Of a stretch of DNA of 64,000 nucleotides, positions 49,803-58,745 are shown in pieces. Below the pieces are notes generated by a model, which saw only the letters and a list, made by a program, of their open reading frames with translations, ran no database searches and was not told the DNA's origin. The stretch spans positions 1 through 64,000 of the forward strand of contig JBBSEU010000002.1 of assembly GCA_038239365.1 (NCBI GenBank), read 5' to 3'. Every line of letters starts with the position of its first letter. Within the stretch, counting starts at the first letter, position 1. The translations under genes were made by a program, and so were the position numbers. This DNA comes from JBBRMW01 sp038239365. GTDB taxonomy: Bacteria; Chloroflexota; Anaerolineae; Aggregatilineales; UBA2796.

Positions 49803-52721
49803 TCAGGCGACCAATACGGCCTGTACCTGTTCCAGAATGGCGTTGTTCAATGCTTCGGGTGTTAGTGAAGCATCCGGGATGATCACCACTGCACTGGACA
49901 CTAGCGTTTTGTCGGCGCGCAGTCGTTCCGGTAACGCCTTCATATCGGCGCTGTCAGCGTCGTGCAGGTGAATAACGATGGCATCCGGCATGAGCAGCGT
50001 CGCAATATTGACGGCACGTTCGGCGCTATCGGCAGACAGGACGCTGTACTCAATTTGGTTAAGCGCATTTTCCAGAATCGCGCGACTCTCTGAACTGGTA
50101 TCGACGATCAGGATTTGTTTCAGGATTTCGGGTTCATCATCGTCACCGTTAAGGAAGATATGCGCGCGCGATGTACCCACCGTTGCCGATAGGGGCGACA
50201 CGGCGACAGACGTTGAAGCGGGTTTGATTCCTGCCGGGGCTAGTGGAATCGTGAAATAGAAGGTCGATCCCTGGCCGACTTCACTGCTGAACCACAGATC
50301 GCCGCCGTGCATTTTGGCAAGCTGTTTGGAGATGCTCAAGCCTAGCCCGGTGCCGCCGAACTTCCGCGCAACGCTGGCTGAACCTTGCTTGAAACGCTCA
50401 AAGATATACGGCTGGCTCTCAGTGGGGATGCCGCTGCCTGTATCGGAAACTGAAAACAACAGGTTATCATCTTGCGGAACCGCGTTGATCGTGATGAAGC
50501 CCTGAGTGGTGAACTTAGCCGCATTCGAGAGTAAATTGAGCAGGATTTGCCGGATACGTAGTTCGTCGCCCACACATAGTGGCAATGTGGATGGGTAGTC
50601 GGCACGGACTTGCACGCCCGCCTTGACCAGACCCAGGGCTGTCGAACGCACCCCTTCCAGGATTGGCAGCACATCCGTCGCTTTGACTTCAAGATCGATC
50701 TTGCCCGCCTCGATTTTGCTCAGGTCAAGAATGTCATTGATCAGACCAAGCAGATGTTGTCCACTGGTTTTGATGCTGTCAATCGCCGATGCGTAAGCGT
50801 CTGGCAGCGCCACATTATCATACATGGCCGGGCGCGTCAGGATGCTATGGCTGTAGCCGATGATCACGTTCAGCGGGGTACGCAGTTCGTGGCTCATTGT
50901 TGAGAGGAAATCGCTTTTTTGACGGTTGGCTTCATCAGCGTTTTGGCGTGCTTGCTGTGCGCCCTCGAATAGACGGGTGTTGTTGACGGCAATCGCAAGC
51001 TGGTTGGCGATCATCTGGAACGTGTTTTCGTCCTCAGCGTCAAAAGCGTTTTGTTCAATGCTCTGAATATCCAATACGCCGATGGTGGTCTCACCAATTT
51101 TCAATGGAACGGCCATTTCCGAACGAGTGAGCGGCAGGTACGGGTTGAAGCGATGCGCCGTACCAGAATGTGTTGTATCCAGCGTGGCGACGATTCGACT
51201 CTTTGCCATTGCCTGACCGACAATCGACGCCGAACCAATTTTCAATTTGTGATCTTCGGCCAACATTTGCTCCGCGGACTCACCCGTGCCGATAACCAGC
51301 ACCGCGTACTCGTTGGCCTCGTCAGCCAGGAAAATTTGAACGTGATACAGGCCAAATCGGTCACGAACGGCGTTGACGGTGCGCTGCAACAGGTCATTCA
51401 GGCTGGTTAGCTGCGTTGTATCGCGGCTGATCTCGGCGGCAATTTCGATGTTGCGGGTTCGCTCCCGGACGCGCGACTCCAGCGTGCGGATCAATTCGGA
51501 GAGGCGGGTACTCATTGTGTTGAGCGCCAGCGCCACCATGCCGACTTCGTCTTCGCTGTGAACCCTCGTTTTGGCTTCAAGATCGCCTGCCGAAATGCGG
51601 TCAGCGGTCTGGCTGACGGCGACGAGCGGCTGAATGACCGATTGACTGACCAGCCCGATTCCGCCGATAGCCACCAGAAAGACGATGCCCAGTGTGATAA
51701 ACAGCGTCGCTTCAAGGTCGCGCGCGCCGCTGTACACCGTGTTCAAATCATCATCAACGATCAGCAGCCATTGATTCTGGGGCACGCGACTCGATTTGTT
51801 GAGAGCTAACGCGCTATAGACCCGATCATTGATGGCTTGCAAGGTTTGAGCCGTGCCGTCCAGCGTTTTGACAGGCAGTGCCGCTGTTAGTGCCGAAGTG
51901 TCCGCATCACCCATTACCGAAACCTGATCAGGCGCGCTCGGATTACTGACCGCGATGATCCGCCCGGTCTGGTCAACAAGGATGGATCGGGAACTGGTTG
52001 TTTTGCTGGATTGAGCAAAGGCTTGAACCAGAAAACCGCGCGCCCGTAAACTGATGATCATCACACCCGTTTGCTTCGACTGTGCAAAGATCGGCGCGGC
52101 CAGTTCGATCAGCGGTTCGGCGGCCAGACCAGAACTCTTATCCGGGCTGCTCAGTCGCACGGGCAGCAGCAGTGAGCCATTTGCGGGCAATTTGTTCAAG
52201 TCGACTGAATAGCCCGCTATATCTTCAGTGACAAGCGCGCTGATGGGAACCAATTGACCGCTGACGGCGCCCCCAATCTGGCGGGCAGTCGCGCGGACAA
52301 GCTGCTTGCCGTCCAGCGTCAGATAACGTATATCCGCGTAAGGTAGTTTGTCTTCGGTGATCTTCCCGGCAAAGACGGACGCCAGCCCCGATTGAGCCGC
52401 CACCAATTCGCCTTTGTCGCCGCTGCTTTGTGCGCTCTGGACGCTCTCCATTTCCGAACTGGCCGCAAGTCCCTGCAAATCGGTTTGCCCGTCAGCTAAA
52501 AATTGCGTGATCGGGATTTGCAATTCGCTAAGTCGTTTTGCGAAATCGCTGTGGACATTGCTTTCCACCAGCGTATTGATCGGCTGTGGCACGCGAATAA
52601 CCAGTACCGTGAAGGCGATGATGTTGGCGATAATGACCGGGAGCAGCAGTTTGATCCGGATCGACAGCTTCCGCCAAAGATGCGGCATTTTATTGGATGT
52701 AACCGTTACTGCTTGAGTCAT
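49803..52721 (-). CDS. Membrane sensor histidine kinase with HAMP, GAF and a degenerate C-terminal receiver
   Basis: 972 residues. TM1 (about 23-43), an extracytoplasmic sensor of about 300 residues (LTLDGKQLVRATARQIGG, and QTGRIIAVSNPSAP suggest a double-CACHE), TM2 (about 340-362), HAMP (about 365-415), GAF (about 440-590). HisKA has DFLSTMSHELRTPLNVIIG, ATPase has ILLNLLSNAAKF, FSVSDTGSGIPTES, FERFKQGSAS and GGTGLGLSISKQLA. The C-terminal receiver-like domain starts QILIVDTSSES but has His instead of the phosphoacceptor Asp (DAIVIHLHDADS) and lacks the Lys. Flanked by two intact stand-alone receivers. Confidence 0.9.
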   Translation of the reverse strand: MTQAVTVTSNKMPHLWRKLSIRIKLLLPVIIANIIAFTVLVIRVPQPINTLVESNVHSDFAKRLSELQIPITQFLADGQTDLQGLAASSEMESVQSAQSSGDKGELVAAQSGLASVFAGKITEDKLPYADIRYLTLDGKQLVRATARQIGGAVSGQLVPISALVTEDIAGYSVDLNKLPANGSLLLPVRLSSPDKSSGLAAEPLIELAAPIFAQSKQTGVMIISLRARGFLVQAFAQSSKTTSSRSILVDQTGRIIAVSNPSAPDQVSVMGDADTSALTAALPVKTLDGTAQTLQAINDRVYSALALNKSSRVPQNQWLLIVDDDLNTVYSGARDLEATLFITLGIVFLVAIGGIGLVSQSVIQPLVAVSQTADRISAGDLEAKTRVHSEDEVGMVALALNTMSTRLSELIRTLESRVRERTRNIEIAAEISRDTTQLTSLNDLLQRTVNAVRDRFGLYHVQIFLADEANEYAVLVIGTGESAEQMLAEDHKLKIGSASIVGQAMAKSRIVATLDTTHSGTAHRFNPYLPLTRSEMAVPLKIGETTIGVLDIQSIEQNAFDAEDENTFQMIANQLAIAVNNTRLFEGAQQARQNADEANRQKSDFLSTMSHELRTPLNVIIGYSHSILTRPAMYDNVALPDAYASAIDSIKTSGQHLLGLINDILDLSKIEAGKIDLEVKATDVLPILEGVRSTALGLVKAGVQVRADYPSTLPLCVGDELRIRQILLNLLSNAAKFTTQGFITINAVPQDDNLLFSVSDTGSGIPTESQPYIFERFKQGSASVARKFGGTGLGLSISKQLAKMHGGDLWFSSEVGQGSTFYFTIPLAPAGIKPASTSVAVSPLSATVGTSRAHIFLNGDDDEPEILKQILIVDTSSESRAILENALNQIEYSVLSADSAERAVNIATLLMPDAIVIHLHDADSADMKALPERLRADKTLVSSAVVIIPDASLTPEALNNAILEQVQAVLVA

Positions 52722-52737
52722 AACAACTTCCTACACA

Positions 52738-53103
52738 CTAGGTTGCCACCGAATTCAGGAGCATCCCAAGCGTATTCAGCAGATCATCATCAGTGAACGG
52801 TTTGGGAATAAAGGCGTTAAAGCCAAACCGTTTGGCTTTGGCGCGCGAAACCCGGTCTGCATGAGCTGTCAGGGCGATAATTGGTGTTGTGGAAAGGTAT
52901 TTACGAAGTGCCAGGCCAACCTGCGCGCCATCCAGATCGGGAAGATCGAAATCAAGCAGAATGGCATCAAAGCCACCAGTACGGGCAGTGCCCATGCCTT
53001 CCAACGCCGTTGCTTTATGGATAACGTCATATCCACCCGTTTGCAGAATACGAACAATCAGCTTGGCGTTTTCCAGATTATCTTCAACCAACAAGAGCTT
53101 CAT
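52738..53103 (-). CDS. Single-domain response regulator (receiver only)
   Basis: 121 residues. MKLLLVEDNLENAKLIVRIL, phospho-Asp in GFDAILLDFDLPDLDGAQV (about 54), Thr in IIALTAHADR, Lys in FIPKPFTDDD. Complete for phosphorylation. First gene of the operon; its stop lies 16 bases before the kinase start. It is the likely partner of the kinase in place of the dead receiver fused to it. Between 53104 and 53369 no gene is seen; a TATACT hexamer on the minus strand could serve this operon. Confidence 0.92.
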   Translation of the reverse strand: MKLLLVEDNLENAKLIVRILQTGGYDVIHKATALEGMGTARTGGFDAILLDFDLPDLDGAQVGLALRKYLSTTPIIALTAHADRVSRAKAKRFGFNAFIPKPFTDDDLLNTLGMLLNSVAT

Positions 53104-53369
53104 CCGAGTGACTTGCCTTTCTCAGAATTGACACACGCGAACAACCCAACTGCCATCAAAGGCACTAGGGGTTACAGAGCAATTTGCAGGATGTGGTTTT
53201 CAGTGTGGGATTGCGGAGCGTTCTGTCTTCACAAGGAGTAGTATAAACTGTATAAAGACGAGTCCGTTGTTCAGGCGTGTCACAACTCAATCGCAAACCT
53301 TTCACAACGGAATAATAATTGTTGGTATTTCATCAAAACCCATAACAGAATCGAAATTGCAACGGTGGT

Positions 53370-53375
53370 TATAAT
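53370..53375 (+). promoter_or_regulatory. -10 element TATAAT placed for leaderless transcription
   Basis: TATAAT ends eight bases before the ATG at 53384, so +1 would fall at about 53382. No Shine-Dalgarno is present. No clear -35. Confidence 0.55.
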
Positions 53376-53383
53376 CATCCGTT

Positions 53384-54469
53384 ATGTTCAATACCCGTCA
53401 ATCTCCACTCGGTTCCCCAGTTGCCACACTGCGCGTTTTTATGAAGGCGCTGCTGTTGGCGCTGCTCTTAAATAGTTCTTTTGTCATCGTTGGGGTTGAT
53501 CCATTGGCTTCCCTGATGCGCCTGAATACATGGTCATTACGAGGCGGAAGCACACGTTTGATGCGTCGTGCCATGCCCATCGAAGCCCTGATCGCGGCGC
53601 ACGAGGTTTCGCGTCCTAAAGCGCCGGATGAGTACCGGGTGATCATTTTGGGCGACTCAGAGCAGTGGGGGATGTCGCTTCCGGCCTCCGAAACGCTGAC
53701 GGCACACATCAACGCCCGTCACTTCAAGGTGGGCGAGCGGCGATTAGTGGCCTATAATCTGGCTTATCCGTTCCCCGAAGCAACACGCGATACGTTGATC
53801 CTGGATGCTGCCGCCGACACAAAACCCGATCTGGTGATCTGGTTTATCACCGCGATTGCATTCAACAGCAGCAAAGTCGGGATGTACGAAGGCAATAGCA
53901 TCCTGTTCGAGTTATCGCAGCCACGTGCAGATCGGTTGATCAAAACCTATGATCAGCAGTGGCTCTATCAATGGATAAAGCATAAAGATGGGCTGGCGAT
54001 CACCTCACAGAACGCAATCCCGGATTGGCTTGGCTCACTGGTTGAACCGTTTGATGGAGCACCCCAGGAACCAGTTGTCCCCGAAGCTAAACGCGCGATT
54101 CATGAGTCGATTCCTGCACAAGCAAGCTGGTATAACGACTTTTTCCTGCAAATGCCCGATTCGGCCTGGCAATCGCTGGTCATTGGTCGTCAGATCACAG
54201 ATCGGCTCGGGGCAAAACTGCTAGTTGTTAATGAGCCAATGTTCATCAGCACCGGCCCGAACAGTGATGTGAACTACAACACCTGGGTTCAGCGATCTAC
54301 CTATGACAAGTATCGGCGTGAAATAGTCGCGTTCACGCAGCAGCACAATATCTCGTATGCCGATTTGTGGAATGCGATCCCGCCCGAACACTTCACCGAT
54401 TCGTTTTTTCATGCCGACGGTGAAGCGTGGACAGCAATGGTGGATCGGGTGATCAGTCTGATCAACTAA
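53384..54469 (+). CDS. Membrane-anchored SGNH-hydrolase-like protein
   Basis: 361 residues. A membrane anchor or signal near residues 18-38 (KALLLALLLNSSFVIVGV). The SGNH block I is VIILGDSEQWGMSLPASETL (Ser in GDS), and the C-terminal FTDSFFHADGEAW gives the Asp-x-x-His catalytic pair. The middle contains WFITAIAFNSSK and VVNEPMF. Similar anchored SGNH proteins (DltD/AlgX-like) transfer or remove acyl groups on envelope polymers, but no partner is nearby. The stop overlaps the convergent helicase gene by eight bases. Confidence 0.72.
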   Translation: MFNTRQSPLGSPVATLRVFMKALLLALLLNSSFVIVGVDPLASLMRLNTWSLRGGSTRLMRRAMPIEALIAAHEVSRPKAPDEYRVIILGDSEQWGMSLPASETLTAHINARHFKVGERRLVAYNLAYPFPEATRDTLILDAAADTKPDLVIWFITAIAFNSSKVGMYEGNSILFELSQPRADRLIKTYDQQWLYQWIKHKDGLAITSQNAIPDWLGSLVEPFDGAPQEPVVPEAKRAIHESIPAQASWYNDFFLQMPDSAWQSLVIGRQITDRLGAKLLVVNEPMFISTGPNSDVNYNTWVQRSTYDKYRREIVAFTQQHNISYADLWNAIPPEHFTDSFFHADGEAWTAMVDRVISLIN

Positions 54470-56981
54470 TCTGCATCGCCTGTAACAACTTCAAGGTGAC
54501 GGCTTTTACATCGGTGCTGACATCAAGCATGGGACCCACACAGGCCGGGCAGCCATCCGTACAGACGCAGTCACGCACCAGATCACGCGCGGCCATTAAA
54601 AGGTCAGTGTGTAGTTCGTACAACTTATCGCTGAATCCCAACCCGGCGGGCAGGTTATCGTACAGAGTGATCGTTGGTGATAGGGTGTAATCGCTTTTGG
54701 CCTCGACGACCAAGCCCAGATCGCCCGGTTCACACATCAGATACAGCGTGGCGATATTGCGTAAGATGTTGCCAACGCCGTCAAGCGCGGCATTGGTACG
54801 GCGGCTCGTCTCAACAATGCGATGACAGCTTGGGCAGAGTGTTTGCAGATTATCGAGAACGTTGGCGGCCAGATAGTTGGTGTTTTCGCCGCGCACATAA
54901 CCGAACGTATAGAACGGCTTGATGTGATGAACGTGGTGCTGCTGTTCTGGCGATTCGGGAATGCCACAGCGCGTGCATTTATAGCCATCACGGGCACGGG
55001 CAGCACGGCGCTGTTCCTGCCAGTTCGGGCCGTAGTTGTTTGGCTTGGGAATCACCCCTTCGGCCTCAAGCTGTGCGGTCAGGTCAGGCGTTAGGGAGAG
55101 CCAATAGGCGGTTGTCTCGAACTGTTGGCCGGGCAACTCAATTTTGCCGAAGCCAAGCACTTCATGGGTGTAACGTTTGATAATTCGGTAATCGGTTGTC
55201 TGGTGCAGCACATCAACCAGACCATGCGCCTTGACCACATCGCCGACCACGTCGGATGCCGCCTCTTTCGTGACGGTAATGGTGCTGCTGCCCATCGCGT
55301 CAGTGTAATAATCGACGGCAGTTTGCCGCGCCGACGCGACGCCGTTTTCCCAATCCAGCATCTCGATCACATATTGACGGCCTTCGTGCAGATAAATCGC
55401 GCCTTCGTGGACGAGCATCGGCGCGGTTTCCCGATCTACTTCCCCGATCACAATGGGTTGCGATCCGCTTATATCCTGGATCACGACGGTGTGATTACTA
55501 CCAGTTCGCAAGCTGACACTATCGGCGGGCGGCTCCGGCGCGATCCAGCGAAAGCTGTTTTTTGAGGCGTGAAGCACACCTTCATCATGCGCCAAAAAGT
55601 TGAGCAAATCCGTCACATCGCCAAACGTACCGAACGCTTCACCGGGTATAAACGGCAGTTCGTAAGCAGCACAGCGCACATGGTTAAGCAGGATGACCAA
55701 ATTATCCGGGTTGATGCGCGCGTTTTCGACAGGATGCTGAAACAAATAACGAGGATGCTGCGCGATATATTGATCGAGCGGCGCACCGGACATGACCAAC
55801 ACAGCGACGCTGACTCCAGCGCGGCGTCCAGCCCGTCCCGCCTGCTGCCAGGTACTTGCCAGCGTGCCCGGATAACCCGCGATGATCACCGCGCCAAGCT
55901 GACCAATATCGACGCCCAGTTCCAGTGCGTTTGTTGCTACCACGCCCAGCACATCGCCGCGCCGCAAACCTTGCTCAATTTCGCGTCGTTCAGAAGGCAG
56001 ATAACCACCTCGATAGCCGCGCACACTGCTCGGATCGCTCACTTCATCGCGTACATAACCCAGCAAGAGTTCCGTCGTGAGCCGCGCCCGTGCAAAGACA
56101 ATCGTTTGCACGCCGTCTTTCAGGAATTGCCCGGCAATCTGGCGTGTCTCCAATGTGTAACTGCGCCGCAATGCCCCGCCCGGCTCAATCGCGGGTGGGT
56201 TATAGATCAAAATGTGTTTTTCGCCCTGCGGTGCGCCATTCTCATCAACGACACAAACCTGCGCCTCGATCAATCGTTCGGCCAACTCTTGTGGGTTGGC
56301 AATGGTCGCCGAAGCACAAATGAAAATTGGATCAGAGCCGTAAAATTGGCAAATCCGGCGCAGCCGCCGAATTACATTCGCTACGTGGCTGCCGAACACG
56401 CCCCGATAGGCATGAAGTTCATCGATCACGACGATCCGTAAATTCTCGAAAAAAGATGCCCATTTGGTATGATGTGGCAAAATCCCCTGATGCAGCATAT
56501 CGGGATTGCTGATCACAATTCCACGCCCGGAACGAATCGCGGCCCGATGGCTTTGTGGCGTATCGCCGTCATAGACCCGCACCGGAATATCCGTCTCAAG
56601 TACATTGGTCAGTTCGGCCAATGCCGCTGCCTGATCCTGTGCCAATGCCTTTGTCGGGAAGATATACAGTGCGCGCGCCTGCGGATCGTTCAGGCAGGCT
56701 TGCAGCGTTGGCAGGTTGTAACAAAGCGTCTTACCGCTGGCCGTTGGCGTGGCCACCACCACATTTTGATGATCGAGTGCCGCCGCGACAGCCTGTGCCT
56801 GATGCGTATAAATACGTTCCATGCCGCGTGCTTGCAGCATTGTTATCAAGCGTGGATCGAGTGCCGCCGGAAAATCTGCGAAACGAGCGGCGCGCGCTGG
56901 CAAACGTTCCCACGCCACGACATTTGAGACAAACGAGGGATCACGGCGCAATCGAGCCAAAGTCTCTGATAAGTTATTCAT
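54462..56981 (-). CDS. YprA/MrfA-like superfamily 2 helicase with an inserted HNH nuclease domain
   Basis: 839 residues. Helicase: Q-motif region, Walker A VVVATPTASGKTLCYNLPTL (about 70-90), DEAH-like VVIDELHAYRGVFGS, GYPGTLASTWQQAGRAGRRAG (motif VI). A wing follows (FETTAYWLSLTPDL). Residues about 650-725 form an HNH domain: ARDGYKCTRCG, HHVHHIKPF and LQTLCPSCHRIVE, with two CxxC pairs and the His motif intact. After it the MrfA-like C-terminal zinc domain resumes (TLYLMCEPGDLG, ITLYDNLPAGLG, VCTDGCPACVG). MrfA helicases repair mitomycin-type damage; an HNH insert is not part of the Bacillus protein. ATG start 56981. Confidence 0.88.
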   Translation of the reverse strand: MNNLSETLARLRRDPSFVSNVVAWERLPARAARFADFPAALDPRLITMLQARGMERIYTHQAQAVAAALDHQNVVVATPTASGKTLCYNLPTLQACLNDPQARALYIFPTKALAQDQAAALAELTNVLETDIPVRVYDGDTPQSHRAAIRSGRGIVISNPDMLHQGILPHHTKWASFFENLRIVVIDELHAYRGVFGSHVANVIRRLRRICQFYGSDPIFICASATIANPQELAERLIEAQVCVVDENGAPQGEKHILIYNPPAIEPGGALRRSYTLETRQIAGQFLKDGVQTIVFARARLTTELLLGYVRDEVSDPSSVRGYRGGYLPSERREIEQGLRRGDVLGVVATNALELGVDIGQLGAVIIAGYPGTLASTWQQAGRAGRRAGVSVAVLVMSGAPLDQYIAQHPRYLFQHPVENARINPDNLVILLNHVRCAAYELPFIPGEAFGTFGDVTDLLNFLAHDEGVLHASKNSFRWIAPEPPADSVSLRTGSNHTVVIQDISGSQPIVIGEVDRETAPMLVHEGAIYLHEGRQYVIEMLDWENGVASARQTAVDYYTDAMGSSTITVTKEAASDVVGDVVKAHGLVDVLHQTTDYRIIKRYTHEVLGFGKIELPGQQFETTAYWLSLTPDLTAQLEAEGVIPKPNNYGPNWQEQRRAARARDGYKCTRCGIPESPEQQHHVHHIKPFYTFGYVRGENTNYLAANVLDNLQTLCPSCHRIVETSRRTNAALDGVGNILRNIATLYLMCEPGDLGLVVEAKSDYTLSPTITLYDNLPAGLGFSDKLYELHTDLLMAARDLVRDCVCTDGCPACVGPMLDVSTDVKAVTLKLLQAMQIS

Positions 56982-57104
56982 GGCAGATAAACCGTTAACG
57001 ACTCAAGGATGGCTATTTTACCGCGTTTAGCCGCTCTAAAGACAGTTTCGTGGCGAAAGGCCACAGTGCAAACATGCCAAAATAGATTGTTAGCGACGTT
57101 GTTT

Positions 57105-57132
57105 CACCTGCAAAGCAGGTGATGCAGGTGTA
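57105..57132 (-). repeat. 28-bp dispersed palindromic repeat, copy B (inverted relative to copy A)
   Basis: Identical to 36743-36770 on the opposite strand, with the CACCTGC/GCAGGTG hairpin. It sits in the 56982-57255 spacer between the helicase and the MFS gene; no gene was seen there. Confidence 0.85.
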
Positions 57133-57255
57133 ATAGCTTGAATAGCAAACCAAAGATAAATGAAATAGAAACGTGATTGCAATTAGGCGTAAGAAAACGT
57201 TTGCATCAGCACTTCTAAGGACATCTGCTAAGCCATAGAAACAGAAAGCCCCCTC

Positions 57256-58599
57256 ATGACTGTTTTGGCGAACACTTTTAGAACCCTGCGCGGCAACTTC
57301 GACCCGCTGCGCCATCCGAACTTTCGACTGTACCTCGGTGGACAGGCAATTTCACTGATTGGGACGTTTCTGCAAATGACGGCTCAGAGTTGGGTCGTCT
57401 GGACATTAACCGGTTCCGAGGCCGCGTTGGGCGTCGTGAATATGCTCGGTGCCCTGCCTGTTCTACTGCTAAGTCCCTATGCGGGCGTTTGGGTTGACCG
57501 CGTGGATCGTCGCAAATTATTGATTGGCACTCAGTTCGCGGCTATGCTGCTGGCATTCATCCTGGGCGCGCTCACGCAAAGTGGATTGGTTCAGCTTTGG
57601 CACGTCTATTTGCTCAGTTTGTTCCTGGGTGTTGCGAACGCGCTGGATATGCCCGCACAACAGGCATTCCTGGGCGATCTGTCGGGGATGAGCGAAATTC
57701 GCAAAGCGATCAACCTGAACATCACCATCATACAAGTGAGTCGTATCCTGGGTCCGGCCTTCGCGGGAATGGTTGTCGCCCGGCTTGGTACTGCGCCCGC
57801 TTTCTGGTTGAACGGTCTTAGTTTCCTGGCGGTGATCGCCAGTTTGATCCTGGTACGTGCTACGCTCTCGATTGGCAAATCGCGCAGTGATGTTAGCCCA
57901 TTGCGACAGATCGCAGAAGGTGTGGCGCATCTACGCGGCAACCCGCGAATGCAAGACCTGTTCCTATTTGCTATTCTGCTCACCTTTTTCGTCTTTTCGA
58001 TCATTATGAACATTCTGCCTTCGGTGGCAACTAAGCTGCTGAATGGCAACGCCGAAACGCTGGGCTTGCTGCTCTCATCATCAGGGGCAGGCGCGCTCGT
58101 TTCGGTCTTGATCATTGTGCCCATCGCGCAATCGCTCAAGCGCAACGGGGTTGTCATGTTGGGGGCGTTGTTCTGGATGGCCTTCTGGTTAAGTCTTTTT
58201 GCCCATTCGCACGTGTTGCCCCTCTCGATGATGGCCTTGTTCATGGGCAGCATGGGCGCACCGACGGTGATGACGATGGCGATGGGGTTAGTTCAGTTGA
58301 TGTCGCCGCTGGAGATGCGCGGGCGGTTGATCAGTCTGTTCACGACGGTCAGTTTCGGGATGCAGCCCATCGCGGCTTTGTGGATCGGTCAAACCGCCGA
58401 ACGGTTAGGCGTCGACACGGCCATTCAGCTTAACGCGCTGCTGCTGGCAGTGGGCGCACTGGCGATGCTCGTGTTACGCCCGGCGGTGCTGAGCTTCGAT
58501 TATGGGCTAGCCACGCCTGCCGCTTCGCCTGAAATTGAATCTGAAATCGAAGAAGTCGGTGTGCCGTCCATACAACCGGTTTTTCAGGAAGTCCACTAG
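57256..58599 (+). CDS. MFS transporter (EntS/MFS_3-like exporter)
   Basis: 447 residues with about 11-12 membrane helices. LRHPNFRLYLGGQAISLIGTFLQMTAQSWVVWTLTGSEAALGVV is the usual N-terminal pattern, with SPYAGVWVDRVDRRKLLIGTQ (loop 2-3 DRxxRR), GMSEIRKAINLN and the second half FSIIMNILPSVATKLL to GRLISLFTTVSFGMQP. C-terminus is an acidic cytoplasmic tail (EIESEIEEVG). Homologues export enterobactin or drugs; substrate unknown. Its product end lies 18 bases before the rplY promoter. Confidence 0.88.
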   Translation: MTVLANTFRTLRGNFDPLRHPNFRLYLGGQAISLIGTFLQMTAQSWVVWTLTGSEAALGVVNMLGALPVLLLSPYAGVWVDRVDRRKLLIGTQFAAMLLAFILGALTQSGLVQLWHVYLLSLFLGVANALDMPAQQAFLGDLSGMSEIRKAINLNITIIQVSRILGPAFAGMVVARLGTAPAFWLNGLSFLAVIASLILVRATLSIGKSRSDVSPLRQIAEGVAHLRGNPRMQDLFLFAILLTFFVFSIIMNILPSVATKLLNGNAETLGLLLSSSGAGALVSVLIIVPIAQSLKRNGVVMLGALFWMAFWLSLFAHSHVLPLSMMALFMGSMGAPTVMTMAMGLVQLMSPLEMRGRLISLFTTVSFGMQPIAALWIGQTAERLGVDTAIQLNALLLAVGALAMLVLRPAVLSFDYGLATPAASPEIESEIEEVGVPSIQPVFQEVH

Positions 58600-58617
58600 C
58601 GATCCTGTTTTTCTGGC

Positions 58618-58646
58618 TTGACGGTTGAACGCCGCTCCGCTACAAT
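58618..58646 (+). promoter_or_regulatory. Sigma-70 promoter of rplY (TTGACG-17-TACAAT)
   Basis: TTGACG at 58618-58623, 17-base spacer, TACAAT at 58641-58646. The predicted leader (58653-58745, about 93 bases) has a GGGCGC/GCGCCC hairpin (58657-58670) near its 5' end, which could take part in ribosomal protein autoregulation. Confidence 0.75.
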
Positions 58647-58745
58647 GCACTGTTACGGGCGCGTGCGCCCGATTCGTTTGTCCGCTGTAGACTCGAAATA
58701 CCCGGCGAAAGCCGATTTCTTCACGACGTTTTGGGAGGCAAAATA

